The notes under the pieces are model-generated. The model did no database searches. It was not told the DNA's origin and saw only the letters and a program-made list of their open reading frames with translations. A stretch of DNA of 64,000 bases from Dawidia cretensis (lineage in GTDB: Bacteria; Bacteroidota; Bacteroidia; Cytophagales; Cyclobacteriaceae), in contig NZ_JAHESE010000005.1 of NCBI RefSeq assembly GCF_018598175.1, positions 62,001 through 126,000 on the forward strand. Direction: 5' to 3'. This document shows, one piece after another, positions 46,150 through 56,500 of this stretch. Each line of letters opens with the position of its first letter. Positions within the stretch are counted from its first letter, which is position 1. The translations under genes were made by a program, and so were the position numbers.

Positions 46150-46677
46150 ATGATGCGATACCTGTCCATAGTGTTTGTAGCTGTTTCACTGATCGCCTGC
46201 GACCAGCCGGAGGCCAAAGAGCCTGTGGAATACAAAGGGCCGCTGCGCGAGGTAGAGAACATGGAAATGTTTTATACCGAGAATGATCACGTCAAAGTAA
46301 AAATGCAGGCCGCACTGGTATACGAGTTTTTGAGTGGTGATCGCGAATTTCCGAAAGGCGTTTACCTGGAATTTTATACCGAAGAAGGAGCCCTGGAGTC
46401 AACGCTAAAGGCCAACAACGCCTACTTTTTTAAAGAACAGAATCTATGGCGCGGGCGCGGCAAAGTAGAAGTTAAAAATATTGCCAAGAAAGAACAGCTG
46501 AATACCGAAGAGCTCTTCTGGAAACAGACCGATCAGAAAATCTACACCGAGCAATTTGTCACGATCAAAATGCAGGACGATGTGATCTATGGAACGGGGC
46601 TGGATGCCAAACAAGACCTTTCGGACTATGTCATTACGCATCCTTACGGCGACGTGGGGTACCAGGGAGAGGAATAA
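46150..46677 (+). CDS. lptC: LPS export periplasmic lipoprotein, LptC family
   Basis: 175 residues. The signal peptide ends in the lipobox SLIA-C (Cys17). The mature beta-jellyroll part shows the LptC/OstA-like pattern: VENMEMFYTENDHVKVKMQAA, then NAYFFKEQNLWRGRGKVEVKN, TEELFWKQTDQKIYTEQFVTI and YGTGLDAKQDLSDY. In gram-negatives LptC links the inner-membrane LptBFG exporter to the LptA bridge. It follows the barrel-protein gene as in other Bacteroidota, but the next gene is on the other strand, 12 nt away and convergent. Confidence 0.85.
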   Translation: MMRYLSIVFVAVSLIACDQPEAKEPVEYKGPLREVENMEMFYTENDHVKVKMQAALVYEFLSGDREFPKGVYLEFYTEEGALESTLKANNAYFFKEQNLWRGRGKVEVKNIAKKEQLNTEELFWKQTDQKIYTEQFVTIKMQDDVIYGTGLDAKQDLSDYVITHPYGDVGYQGEE

Positions 46678-46689
46678 TCCTCCTCCGGA

Positions 46690-47568
46690 TCAAAGCACGT
46701 TGTTTAGCTGCTCCTTGATCTTCTCCAGCTCTTCCTTCATCACCACCACGTGCTTTTGAATCTCCGCATCGTTGGCTTTAGAGCCGATGGTGTTGATCTC
46801 GCGGCCAATCTCCTGCGAAATAAAGCCCAGCTTCTTGCCGTTGGACTGACCTTCTTGCAGTATTTGAATGAAATAGTTCAGGTGTGTCTTGAGACGGACT
46901 TTTTCTTCGTTGATATCCAGCTTCTCGACGTAAAAGATAATTTCTTGTTCGAGCCGGTTGGTATCATATCCTTCTTCACCAAAAAAGGCGTCGACATTTC
47001 CTTTGAGCTTCTCACGGATGCGCTGTACGCGCTTGGGGTCGAGTGCTTCTACATTCTTCAGCTCTTCGCCGATCAGGGCGCAGCAATCCTTCAACATCTT
47101 GCCGAGCACGTCGCCTTCCGCCTTCCGGAACTGATCGCACTTCTGGATGGACTCATTCAGGAGCTTGCGAATGATATTCCACTCATCGTCGTTACCTTCT
47201 TCCTTCTGGCTGCTTTGAATAACGTCGGGTGAGGAGAGGGCCAGTTGAAACAGATTGTCGTAGGGTGCCACAACACGGTCGGCCAGTTTTTTGAGCTCGC
47301 CATAATACGCAACAAACAGCGCTTCGTTATAGGACTGTTTTAACGTGGTGTCGCCATAACGTTGATACTCCACGACGACAGAAACTTTGCCACGCTCGAG
47401 CTTTTCGCTCACCAGGTTCCTGAGCTCGATCTCCTTTTCGGAGAAAAGCTTGGGTAGCCGGAGGTTCAAATCCAGGAACTTGGAGTTAAGGCTTTTTATC
47501 TCCACGTTGATTTGCCGCTGGCCGTCATCGTATGTCGACTGGCCAAAGCCTGTCATGGATTTTATCAT
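46690..47568 (-). CDS. yicC: YicC/YloC family endoribonuclease-like protein
   Basis: 292 residues from the ATG at 47568 (MIKSMTGFGQSTYDD), the invariant family start; a TTG three codons earlier is not needed. The C terminus reads KLGFISQEIGREINTIGSKANDAEIQKHVVVMKEELEKIKEQ, the DUF1732 signature. Members are reported as ribonucleases in RNA turnover. A guanylate kinase gene often follows yicC in other genomes but not here; lptC is convergent. Confidence 0.93.
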   Translation of the reverse strand: MIKSMTGFGQSTYDDGQRQINVEIKSLNSKFLDLNLRLPKLFSEKEIELRNLVSEKLERGKVSVVVEYQRYGDTTLKQSYNEALFVAYYGELKKLADRVVAPYDNLFQLALSSPDVIQSSQKEEGNDDEWNIIRKLLNESIQKCDQFRKAEGDVLGKMLKDCCALIGEELKNVEALDPKRVQRIREKLKGNVDAFFGEEGYDTNRLEQEIIFYVEKLDINEEKVRLKTHLNYFIQILQEGQSNGKKLGFISQEIGREINTIGSKANDAEIQKHVVVMKEELEKIKEQLNNVL

Positions 47569-47584
47569 AGAGCTCAAAAATTAA

Positions 47585-47611
47585 AAAGCGCGGCATGATG
47601 AGTCATGCCGC
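47585..47611 (-). terminator. Terminator of the propeller-barrel gene
   Basis: GCGGCATGA and TCATGCCGC form a perfect 9-bp stem with a 4-nt loop at 47590-47611; on the minus strand GCTTTTT follows. It separates the propeller-barrel gene from yicC. Confidence 0.8.
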
Positions 47612-47644
47612 ACCAAAATGTTGTGCAAGATAGAGAATTGTCTG

Positions 47645-50600
47645 TCAGAAGTCGAACCCGAGCGTTACGTAAAATTGCGGGTCGCGTACCTTGTAATTTT
47701 CGACCGGCCAGGCCAGGTCGCACTTCACATAATATCCCAGGAACATGGTGCGCAGGCCGGTACCGTAGCTATACAGCCAGGGGTTCAGGTAATTCTTGAT
47801 CTCGGCTTCAAAGGGACCGCCCTGTACAATGGTATAGCTTACGCTATTGTTAGACGAGAACGGCGGCTTGCCCGACCAGCTCGTACCCATGTCGTAGAAG
47901 GCCGTCAGCTGCATGTGGCGCAGGAAGTTCGACGAGATCGGTCCATTTACCAATGCGCGGATAAGCGGTACGCGCAGCTCGGCGTTGAACAGCAGTACGC
48001 TGTTGCCGAAGAGTGTGCCATAATCAAAACCACGCAAGCTGGTAGCATACTCGAGAAAGAGCAGGTCTGGGTTTGGATCGGCAACGCCATCCCGGTTCAG
48101 GTCAACCGAGGAAAGTGGGTTGGGTTGGCCCTTGCTGGTCCGGCCGGTATAACGTGAGTCGTTAAAGAGCCAGTTATCCATACCGCCCAGCATGTATAGC
48201 TTCGGTGAGCTGCCAAAGAACGAGCCGCCAAAGCCACGCAGGGCCAGGACTATTTCCTTGTAGATGGGCTGATAGTGACGTAGGTCGATCGAAATCTGGC
48301 TAAAGCTCAGCGCCTTGTTGCTGATGCCTTGATAGTGCTGGAAGCTGACCTTACCGCGCGAGCCTTCAATGAGATTGAGACCGGTAGAAACAGAGTTGTC
48401 GTATACAAGCTCCGACCGCACGCCGGCGTAATAGTTGTTTATCGGCTCGACGACGGGCTCGGAGGAAGGATAGTCGGCGAATCCCAAATCAGCAGTACGG
48501 GTTACCGCGCCAAACGGTTTTACCGTTATCCGCAGGCGGTCTGTAATGGGCAGCGAGGCACCCAGCTCCAGGCGGTTTAAGGTATATTTATAATCCGTGC
48601 TGTTGTTGATATCGTCGTTCGTGACAGTCTCCCAACGAATGGCTTTGCGGTCAAAGCGCGCGCTGAAGTCGATCTTGGCAGGCAGGTATTGGAACTCGGC
48701 ATAGACATCGCCGCCGCGCAGGTCGATCGGGGCCATGATGCCGCCGTAGAACCGGTAATTCTCCAACATGTCGTTCATCTGTGTCTCGATCAGCAGCCCT
48801 ACGCTCCGCAGCTGATCCACGACCAGGGAAGTCACCAGGTTGTCGGCGCTGAACTTCGACTCGTAGGGGTATGGGCCCGTGACGCGTCGTCGGTCGCGCG
48901 CTTTCATATACCGATTCATGAACGACTCCGCCGGTTGGGTTTGTTTCACGGCGTCGTCCTCAAACACGTAGTTGTCGGTATTCACGACATCGGGTTTCTT
49001 TTCGGGTGCCGGTGGTGGTGTTTTTACGGTGCTGTTTATCGGCTGGCCATCGAAAGTATAATCGTCGGTGTTGACCTCACCCGGTTTGAGCTCGGGGGCT
49101 GTACGGGTTACCGTATCGGCCGGTACCTTCACCGTGTCCGCCGGTAGCTGCACCTTCGCAGTGTCGGTGGGCGGTACGGCAACAGTATCTTTTTCCTTAT
49201 TGGCCTCTTTCAGACGTGCGTTGAGCAGGTCCTTGATGCTCATGTTTTTATTGCTTTCCTGCTTGCGCTTTTCGCGAATGACACGGGCCTGCTGAAGCTC
49301 CTTGCGGCGGGTGGCCGGTGTAAATACCTGGCGGTTTACGTCAAAGCTCCGGTCTACAAAAATATGCTGCCGCTGTCTCTCCGTCATCACCATTGCCATC
49401 GTGCCGGTGGTGAGGTTCAGATCGTAGTCTTTGATGCTTGTATCAAAATTGGTGACCTGCGAATAGATGCCGGTGGCCTGGTTGTATTTAAACAGGTTGA
49501 CAATGCCGCGTTGGTCGCTGAGGTAATATACATTGCTCTGGTCTGCCGCCAGGGGCATGATGTCTTTGCTCAGCGTATTCGTGACGCGCTTCAACGTGGA
49601 CGAAGTGCTATCGAGATCGTAGATGAAAAGATTATAGTTGTTGTTGAGCTTCTCAAACTCCGGTTTAGCGTTGGCCTTAAGCGAGTCGGTCGTACGGTTG
49701 GAAGAAAACACAATCCGGTTTGTGCCGGGAATAAATGTCGGATCGAGGTCGTCGTAAAGGTCGTTGGTCAGGCGGCGCACACGGTCGCGGCGGGTGCTTA
49801 ACAAAAACAGGTCGCTCTTGCCTTCGAAGTCCGCGCTGAGGATGATGAGGCGGCCGTTGTCGGAGAAGTGAAGGCTTCGGATGTTGCTGAATTTCTCGAG
49901 GGCACGGGGCTGCTTGGTTTTTGTGCTCAGGTCGTAAAGCCAGAATACATACTCGCCGCGTGTTACGCCGATGACCCCCAGCGTGCTGGCGTCCGACCAG
50001 GCAATGATCGGCTGACGGTAGTCCACACGTTGGTTGATCACCTTGCTGCCACCGGAAATAATGGTCTTTTCTCTACCGCTTGACAGCGACTGTACTTTTA
50101 CAATATACCGGCCCCGGTCGTTTTCGGCATACGCGATGTAGCGCCCGTCGGGGCTTAGTTTCACCTGAGTAAACTCGGTCGTGCGGTTATGGCGGCGGCT
50201 GAATTGCAGCGAGTCGGCAGGGGCGACGTAGGCTTTAGCCGTGGTCGATTCCATTTCGGTATAATAACGCTGCCATTCCGTCAGCATCTGCCGGAAGCTG
50301 ATGCCGAGCGTGATTTGAATACTCTTCTCCTCGTTGCGCGTCACGCGCGTATAGTTGAGGATGTTGGCCATGCTGCTCTTGCCGTATTTCTCGGTAATGA
50401 AGTTCCAGATCGACTGGCCTACCAACGCACCTTCCTTGCCCCCGAGCTTCGTCGCGCGTTTTGCTTTGCGTGAACGCACCAGTGTGCGGATATAGTCATC
50501 CATTTCAGACGTCCAGCCTTTGGCAACATACAGGGAAGCACCGTTCGTAAACCAGTCGGGCAGGTTCATGAGAATCGAGCTTTGGAAAATGTCTTTGAGG

Positions 50601-51067
50601 TTTCCGCCGAACATCATCTCGTTCACCATCAGGTCGGAGATGCGGACTAATAATTCTTCCTTGAATTCCTGGGCCGTGCCCAGGTGTGCTACTTCGATAT
50701 AGGGTTTGATGAATTCTGTTTCGCCGCCAACCTTGTACACGTTCCGGTTCAGGCCCATGTTGCTTTGCCGCAGGTCGGCCAGGGAATTGTAGACAAATAC
50801 TTTGGTTTTGAAGTACGGCGGGTAGTCGATCATGTCGGTGATGCGATCGAACTCTCCTTCGAGGTATTCCAGCGCTTGCTGCGCTACACCCTTGCGGGCG
50901 TCGTAATAGTAAATATCAAAATTTTCGCCGCTCAGATATTGCCAGTCGAACTGGCGGTATTGGATACGGTTCTTGCCAAAGACCTCTCTGGCCTGCTGGG
51001 CAAACCCGGTAACGGAGATCACAATCAAGAAAACAGCTAGTAAACCTCTGCGCAGCATCATAGTCAT
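47645..51067 (-). CDS. TolB-propeller / outer-membrane barrel fusion protein
   Basis: 1140 residues, signal peptide to about residue 24 (GFAQQ; starts two and three codons later are possible). Residues about 30-270 resemble an MA-type gluzincin peptidase, but where a HExxH zinc motif would lie the sequence reads FKEELLVRISDLMVNEMMFG, so it seems inactive. About 280-590 is a TolB/WD40-like propeller (repeats such as VKLSPDGRYIAYAEND). A charged linker about 600-750 holds VNTDDYTF (665-672) and VNTDNYVF (695-702). From about 750 a surface-antigen/Omp85-like barrel follows, ending VTLGFDF. Likely an outer-membrane protein; role unknown. Confidence 0.75.
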   Translation of the reverse strand: MTMMLRRGLLAVFLIVISVTGFAQQAREVFGKNRIQYRQFDWQYLSGENFDIYYYDARKGVAQQALEYLEGEFDRITDMIDYPPYFKTKVFVYNSLADLRQSNMGLNRNVYKVGGETEFIKPYIEVAHLGTAQEFKEELLVRISDLMVNEMMFGGNLKDIFQSSILMNLPDWFTNGASLYVAKGWTSEMDDYIRTLVRSRKAKRATKLGGKEGALVGQSIWNFITEKYGKSSMANILNYTRVTRNEEKSIQITLGISFRQMLTEWQRYYTEMESTTAKAYVAPADSLQFSRRHNRTTEFTQVKLSPDGRYIAYAENDRGRYIVKVQSLSSGREKTIISGGSKVINQRVDYRQPIIAWSDASTLGVIGVTRGEYVFWLYDLSTKTKQPRALEKFSNIRSLHFSDNGRLIILSADFEGKSDLFLLSTRRDRVRRLTNDLYDDLDPTFIPGTNRIVFSSNRTTDSLKANAKPEFEKLNNNYNLFIYDLDSTSSTLKRVTNTLSKDIMPLAADQSNVYYLSDQRGIVNLFKYNQATGIYSQVTNFDTSIKDYDLNLTTGTMAMVMTERQRQHIFVDRSFDVNRQVFTPATRRKELQQARVIREKRKQESNKNMSIKDLLNARLKEANKEKDTVAVPPTDTAKVQLPADTVKVPADTVTRTAPELKPGEVNTDDYTFDGQPINSTVKTPPPAPEKKPDVVNTDNYVFEDDAVKQTQPAESFMNRYMKARDRRRVTGPYPYESKFSADNLVTSLVVDQLRSVGLLIETQMNDMLENYRFYGGIMAPIDLRGGDVYAEFQYLPAKIDFSARFDRKAIRWETVTNDDINNSTDYKYTLNRLELGASLPITDRLRITVKPFGAVTRTADLGFADYPSSEPVVEPINNYYAGVRSELVYDNSVSTGLNLIEGSRGKVSFQHYQGISNKALSFSQISIDLRHYQPIYKEIVLALRGFGGSFFGSSPKLYMLGGMDNWLFNDSRYTGRTSKGQPNPLSSVDLNRDGVADPNPDLLFLEYATSLRGFDYGTLFGNSVLLFNAELRVPLIRALVNGPISSNFLRHMQLTAFYDMGTSWSGKPPFSSNNSVSYTIVQGGPFEAEIKNYLNPWLYSYGTGLRTMFLGYYVKCDLAWPVENYKVRDPQFYVTLGFDF

Positions 51068-51077
51068 TTAGGGGAAC

Positions 51078-52127
51078 TCAATATAATGATTTATAACGTT
51101 CAATATCTATCTCTTTGTTTAATGGCACCTGATTTTCCAACCGGCGGATCAAAACCTCGGAAAAGTACGGCGACAGGCTTACGCCCTTCGTGCCCAGCCC
51201 CGTAAAAACCGCTACTGACGGGTGTTCCGGATGGACGCCCACCAGGGGACGCCGGTCGGGCACGGTGGGACGAAAGCCCCACTCCTGACCGGTAATTTCG
51301 TACGGGAAATCCACCAGTTCTTTCAGTTTTTGATCGAGTGTTTCTTTAGCAGCCTGTGTAATGGTTGGGGTGCTATCGTGAAATTCATACGTGGCGCCCA
51401 CGCGCCGCTCGCCGGGCCCCACGCCAGGCACCAGGTAAACGCCGCGGTTGATGATGGCATTGTGTTGGAAGTCTGTTTTGATGCGGATCGTTTCACCCTT
51501 CAGCGGCTTTACCGGCAGCCATTCAAAGCCTTTGGCGGGCGCCACGCCCTGACAGAAAATAATCTGCGCCGCCGTGTACGTCCCGTATTGTACACCATGC
51601 GGTGTCATGTGCAGGCCGGCAGGGTCAAATGACGTTTGCAGCAAAGTTCCCTCCTCGGTAATCCAGCCGCGTACAGCCTCGATATACCCGGTTGTATCGA
51701 GGTATCCACATTGGCGAAGCAGCAGCCCGCCCCAGGGATCGTGAATGCCGGGTATCGCGGGGCGCCGGTGGACGGTGTCGATGTAGGGGGCATACCCCGG
51801 CTCGGCACTCCGCGCCATCCAATCGTTTTGCTCTTCAATCGAAAGGAAGGGACGATAGAGCGGCATGGGAAAGAAAAATCTCCGCGCGGTGCGTACCTCT
51901 ACGGCCCGGTAAAATTCGTGCAGGTAGGGAAAGAGTGTGTCGGCAAGCCACGTTTTTGTCATCTTCTTGCCGGTAATGGGATTAAACAACCCCGCGGCGA
52001 TGCGCGACGAGCTATTGCCGGTGGGTTGATCGATCACGACGATGCGCTTTTTACGCTGCAGCAGTTGCACTGCCACGGCCGAACCGGCCAACCCCTGGCC
52101 CACGACGATATAATCCACTGCCTGCAC
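51078..52127 (-). CDS. FAD-dependent oxidoreductase, DAO family
   Basis: 349 residues, cytoplasmic. The FAD dinucleotide motif is VVGQGLAGSAVAVQLLQRKKRIVVID; SSSRIAAGLFNPITGKKM follows, and the C terminus has FRPTVPDRRPLVGVHPEHP and FTGLGTKGVSLSPYFSEVL, characteristic of the D-amino-acid oxidase/glycine oxidase/MnmC-C fold. Substrate cannot be assigned. It sits 10 nt upstream of the propeller-barrel gene on the same strand, so the two may be co-transcribed. Confidence 0.85.
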   Translation of the reverse strand: MQAVDYIVVGQGLAGSAVAVQLLQRKKRIVVIDQPTGNSSSRIAAGLFNPITGKKMTKTWLADTLFPYLHEFYRAVEVRTARRFFFPMPLYRPFLSIEEQNDWMARSAEPGYAPYIDTVHRRPAIPGIHDPWGGLLLRQCGYLDTTGYIEAVRGWITEEGTLLQTSFDPAGLHMTPHGVQYGTYTAAQIIFCQGVAPAKGFEWLPVKPLKGETIRIKTDFQHNAIINRGVYLVPGVGPGERRVGATYEFHDSTPTITQAAKETLDQKLKELVDFPYEITGQEWGFRPTVPDRRPLVGVHPEHPSVAVFTGLGTKGVSLSPYFSEVLIRRLENQVPLNKEIDIERYKSLY

Positions 52128-52199
52128 GGTACAAAAATCGAGGGCTAAAATTGGAAATAATTCTCTGGCCTTCTGAGGAATTCCCAGTTATTTTTGCCC

Positions 52200-52856
52200 A
52201 TGCTTCAAATTCACTCTTTTGTTTTTAATCCCTTACAGGAGAATACCTATGTACTCGCCGACGAAACAAAAGAATGTGTCATCATCGACCCGGGTTGTTA
52301 TGACGCGGAAGAGCGGTATGAGCTGGCGGATCTTATCGAAACCCAGGGGCTGACGGTAAAAATGCTGCTCAACACACATTGCCACGTAGACCACGTGTTG
52401 GGCAATGCTTTTGTGAAAGACACATACAAAACCAAGCTGTACATACACCCGACGGAAGTCGCCGTGCTCCAGGCAGTCAAGGTCTATGCACCCCACTATG
52501 GCATCTTCCAATACGCCGAAACCGAAGCCGATGCCTTTCTGGAAGAGGGTGAAACGCTGACCTTTGGCAACCAGCAGCTGCAGGTGCTTTTTGTGCCCGG
52601 CCATTCGCCCGGCCACGTTGCATTTTACCATGCCGAGCAAAAAGTGTTGATCGGCGGCGACGTGCTGTTTTACAACAGCATCGGCCGAACCGACCTGCCG
52701 GGGGGAAATTTCGACACGCTCATCCACAGCATCCACGAAAAACTTTTTACCTTGGCTGACGATGTAACCGTCTATCCGGGCCATGGTCCTGAAACAACCA
52801 TTGGGTATGAAAAACGCACGAATCCATTTGTTGGCGTATCATCCCCGCGACCTTAA
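52200..52856 (+). CDS. MBL-fold metallo-hydrolase (glyoxalase II-like)
   Basis: 218 residues from the ATG at 52200; a TTG two codons upstream is possible. Zinc motifs: NTHCHVDHVLGN (HxHxDH), VPGHSPGHVAF, GGDVLFYNSIGRTDLPGG and YPGHGPETT. That set is the short glyoxalase II-like branch of metallo-beta-lactamases, which hydrolyse thioesters or act as sulfur dioxygenases. TATTTTTG at 52189-52196 ends only 3 nt before the ATG, so the transcript may be nearly leaderless. pssA follows 6 nt later. Confidence 0.88.
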   Translation: MLQIHSFVFNPLQENTYVLADETKECVIIDPGCYDAEERYELADLIETQGLTVKMLLNTHCHVDHVLGNAFVKDTYKTKLYIHPTEVAVLQAVKVYAPHYGIFQYAETEADAFLEEGETLTFGNQQLQVLFVPGHSPGHVAFYHAEQKVLIGGDVLFYNSIGRTDLPGGNFDTLIHSIHEKLFTLADDVTVYPGHGPETTIGYEKRTNPFVGVSSPRP

Positions 52857-52862
52857 TTTTTT

Positions 52863-53543
52863 ATGATCCGACACCTGCCGAATTTTCTCACCTGCTGTAA
52901 TCTTATTTCAGGCTGCCTGGGAATTGTTTTCCTGCTGGAAGGCCGCCCTGTGCCTGCCGCCTATTTTGTGTGGGCCTCCTGCGTCTTCGATTTTTTCGAC
53001 GGTTTTGTAGCGCGATGGCTAAACGTCTCGTCGCCCATCGGGCGTGAGCTCGATTCCCTGGCCGACGTGGTCAGCTTTGGCGTGCTGCCCGCGATGGTCA
53101 TGTACAAGCTCATCGGCGCGCATTCGTCCAGCGAGGCACTGCCCTACATTGCGTTCACCATTGCCGCCTTTTCCGCGCTGCGGTTGGCAATCTTCAACAT
53201 CGATACAACACAATCCGATTCCTTTAAAGGATTAAACACCCCGGCCAATACGATTTTTATCACGTCGCTGCCCCTGCTACCCGCCCACATCGGCGCGTGG
53301 CTCTACCAGGATTGGCTACTGGTCACCATCACCATGGTTTTTTCGCTGCTGCTGGTCTCGCGCATCGAGATCTTTGCGTTGAAGTTTAAGAACTTCTCCT
53401 GGCACGACGATACCAATAAGCTGCGGTTTACCTTTTTGTTGCTGACGGGATTATTATTGATACTTTTTCAGGTGTCTGCTTTGCCCCTGGTTATACTTTT
53501 GTACATCGGCATGTCGTTAGGGGCTAAAGCACTGTCCAGGTAG
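52863..53543 (+). CDS. pssA: CDP-diacylglycerol-serine O-phosphatidyltransferase
   Basis: Makes phosphatidylserine, precursor of phosphatidylethanolamine. 226 residues with about six to eight membrane segments. The CDP-alcohol phosphotransferase signature is complete: D-x2-DG-x2-AR-x8-G-x3-D-x3-D in DFFDGFVARWLNVSSPIG and RELDSLAD. The N terminus MIRHLPNFLTCCNLISGC is typical of the PssA branch. The decarboxylase gene (psd) is not adjacent. It lies 6 nt after the MBL hydrolase and 23 nt before porU. Confidence 0.95.
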   Translation: MIRHLPNFLTCCNLISGCLGIVFLLEGRPVPAAYFVWASCVFDFFDGFVARWLNVSSPIGRELDSLADVVSFGVLPAMVMYKLIGAHSSSEALPYIAFTIAAFSALRLAIFNIDTTQSDSFKGLNTPANTIFITSLPLLPAHIGAWLYQDWLLVTITMVFSLLLVSRIEIFALKFKNFSWHDDTNKLRFTFLLLTGLLLILFQVSALPLVILLYIGMSLGAKALSR

Positions 53544-53566
53544 TTCACGATCCTATTCCTATAGCC

Positions 53567-56500
53567 TTGCGCGCAAACGTTTTTATAAGGTATTTGCTGG
53601 CGGGCCTTCTGGCCCTCGGACCCTTATTGCTAAGGGCGCAATCCTCTGTGCTACACGCTGGCAGCTGGTATAAAATGGGCATTCCCGCCCGGGGTGTTTA
53701 CCGCATTTCGTACGACCAGCTTCGGAAGATGGGCTTCGCCGGGTCGGTCGATCCCCGCAACATCCGCGTGTATGGCAACGCCGGCGGTATGCTGCCGCAA
53801 CCCAACGCCGCCGCGCGCCCCGACGATTTGACGGAGAGTGCCATCTTTATACAGGGCGAAGACGACGGTGTGTTTAACGCCGGCGACTACATTCTTTTTT
53901 ATGCCGAAGGCCCCGCGCTGGAACGCTTCGATGCACCCCGGCGCATCGCGCGGTACGAAAGCAACCTGTATAGCAATCGTAATTATTACTTCATTACCGT
54001 CGGCGATACGCCCGGCAAACGCCTGGCGGCGGCTGAGAATTTAAGCGGTAGCTATCCGGTTGTAAACCGGTTCGACGACTATGCCTACCACGAAGTGGAC
54101 CAACACAACGAGCTGGAGTCGGGGCGTGAATGGTTTGGTGAAACATTTTATACCGCCAGCGAGCAAGTCATTACCATAGAGATGCCGGGCGTTATCGAGG
54201 GCGCGCCCATTCAGCTCGTGTCGGATGTTATGGCCCGGTCCACCAGCAATACATCGTTTAAGGTATACATCAATAATGCGCTGCTGGGAGAGCAGGTCAT
54301 CGCAGGGCTGCCCGACTCGCAATATGCCATGAAAGGCATACACAACCGCGATACCTTGCAGACCGTAGGAACCGTGCCCGTCAGCGGCCGGGCCACACAC
54401 GATGTAAAATTTCAATATGTCAAAACAGGCTCGGGTACAGGTTATCTGGATTTCTTTTTGTTGAATGTGCAACGCACGCTGGCGATGTACAAAGAGCAGG
54501 TAATCTTCCGCTCCACCACAAGTCTAGCGCAACCAGTCTCCACCTTTACGATCGAAGGCGCGGGAACCCAAACGACCGTCTGGGATATTACCGATCCGTC
54601 GACACCGGCCTTGCAAACTACGGCAGCCTCGTTTTCTACCACGACGACTTCGTTAAAAGAATTTATCGTTTTCCGCCCCACCGCACCGGCACCGGAATTT
54701 ATAGGGAGCGTAAACAACCAGGACTTGCACGGCATGGCTACACCCAACTTGATCATCGTGGCATACCCTGATTTTTCAGGTGCCGCGCAACGCCTCGCCG
54801 CGCACCGCGAATCACACAGCCACTGGACGGTTCAAATCGTCACGCCACAGGAAATTTATAACGAATTCTCTTCCGGCCGCCAGGACGTCACGGCAATACG
54901 GGATTTTGTCAAGTATATTTATGACAAAAGTCCCGGAACCTTGCGGTCGCTTTTACTTGTGGGTAGAGCATCGTACGACTATAAAGATCGGATGTTGAAC
55001 AATACGAACTTTGTGCCTGCCTATGAGTCGCGTAACTCGCTGGAGCCGCTGGCGACCTATTCGTCCGACGACTACTATGGTTTTTTAGAATCGAACGAAG
55101 GAGAGTGGAGCGAAGAAGTAGTACAGCCCCATACACTGGATATTGGCGTGGGGCGCCTACCCGTAAAAACAGTAGCAGAGGCGAACACCGTAGTGGACAA
55201 GATCATCTACTACGATACCAATAAAAAATCATACGGCCGCTGGCGCAAGCAGATCATGTTTGTAGCCGACGATGGTAACAACGACGACAGGTTTACGCGC
55301 GACCACCAGTTTCAGGCAAACACCATGGCCGAGTCCATCGAAAGCCTGCATCCTGAATTCGATACACGCAAGATCTTTATGGGTGCCTATCAGAAGACCG
55401 TTCGGCCCAATGGCGAGGTGATCCCCGAAGTAAATGAAGATATCGTTCGCACCTTCGATCGCGGTACATTGATCATCAATTATACCGGCCACGGCTCCGA
55501 ACAGGTGTGGGCGGACGAGCGTGTCTTTACCGAAACCGAGATCAACGACCTACAGAATAAATTATATCCGTTTGTCGTTACTGCAACCTGCGAGTTTGGA
55601 CGGAACGATGACCCCGCCGTGGTGTCGAGTGCCGAGCAAACGCTGCTGCATCCGCAGGGCGGCTCCATCGGTCTGGTGACGACTGCCCGGCCGGTGTACT
55701 CGGCGACGAACTTCGATTTGAACCGGGCGTTCTACGAAGCGCTGTTTGAAAAACAAAACAATTATTATAAGCCACTCGGAGAAGTGTATCGTGATACAAA
55801 AAACAATAGCGGCAGCGCAATTGGCAATCGTAACTTTTCCTTGCTGGGCGATCCATCGTTGACACTGGCCATGCCCTACCAGGAAGCCGTCGTCACGACT
55901 TTACAGACATCCACGGGCTCGGACACGCTCAAAGCCCTGTCGACCGTAGAAGTAACGGGCGAGGTACGCGACGCCGGCGGCAATCGGCTCGACAACTTTA
56001 ACGGTGTACTGGAAGCAACGCTTTTTGATAAACCGACAGCCTACGTAACCGTCGGAAAAAACAACCCACCCTTTTCCTTTTCGCAACGGGACAACGCGTT
56101 GTTCCGCGGCAAAGCGAAGGTGGACCACGGCATCTTTACGTTCTCCTTTATTTTGCCCAAGAACCTGCGGTATGAAATAGGGCCCGGTAAGCTGAGCCTG
56201 TATGCGTCTGATCCGGAGCATACGCTGGACGCCGCGGGGTCGACAAATGACTTTCAGGTTGGCGGCAGCGAACCGCATGTTGCGCCCGACAATACATCCC
56301 CGCAGATCGCACTTTACATGGGCGACACGACCTTTGTCCCGGGAGGTATTGTCAATCCATCGACGACACTTGTTGCGCGGCTGGAAGATGCCAGTGGCAT
56401 AAACATTTCCAACTATGGTATTGGCAATAACCTGGTGGCCGTATTGGATGACGGTACAGTATACAACGTCAGCGACTATTATGAGGCCGATATAGACGAT

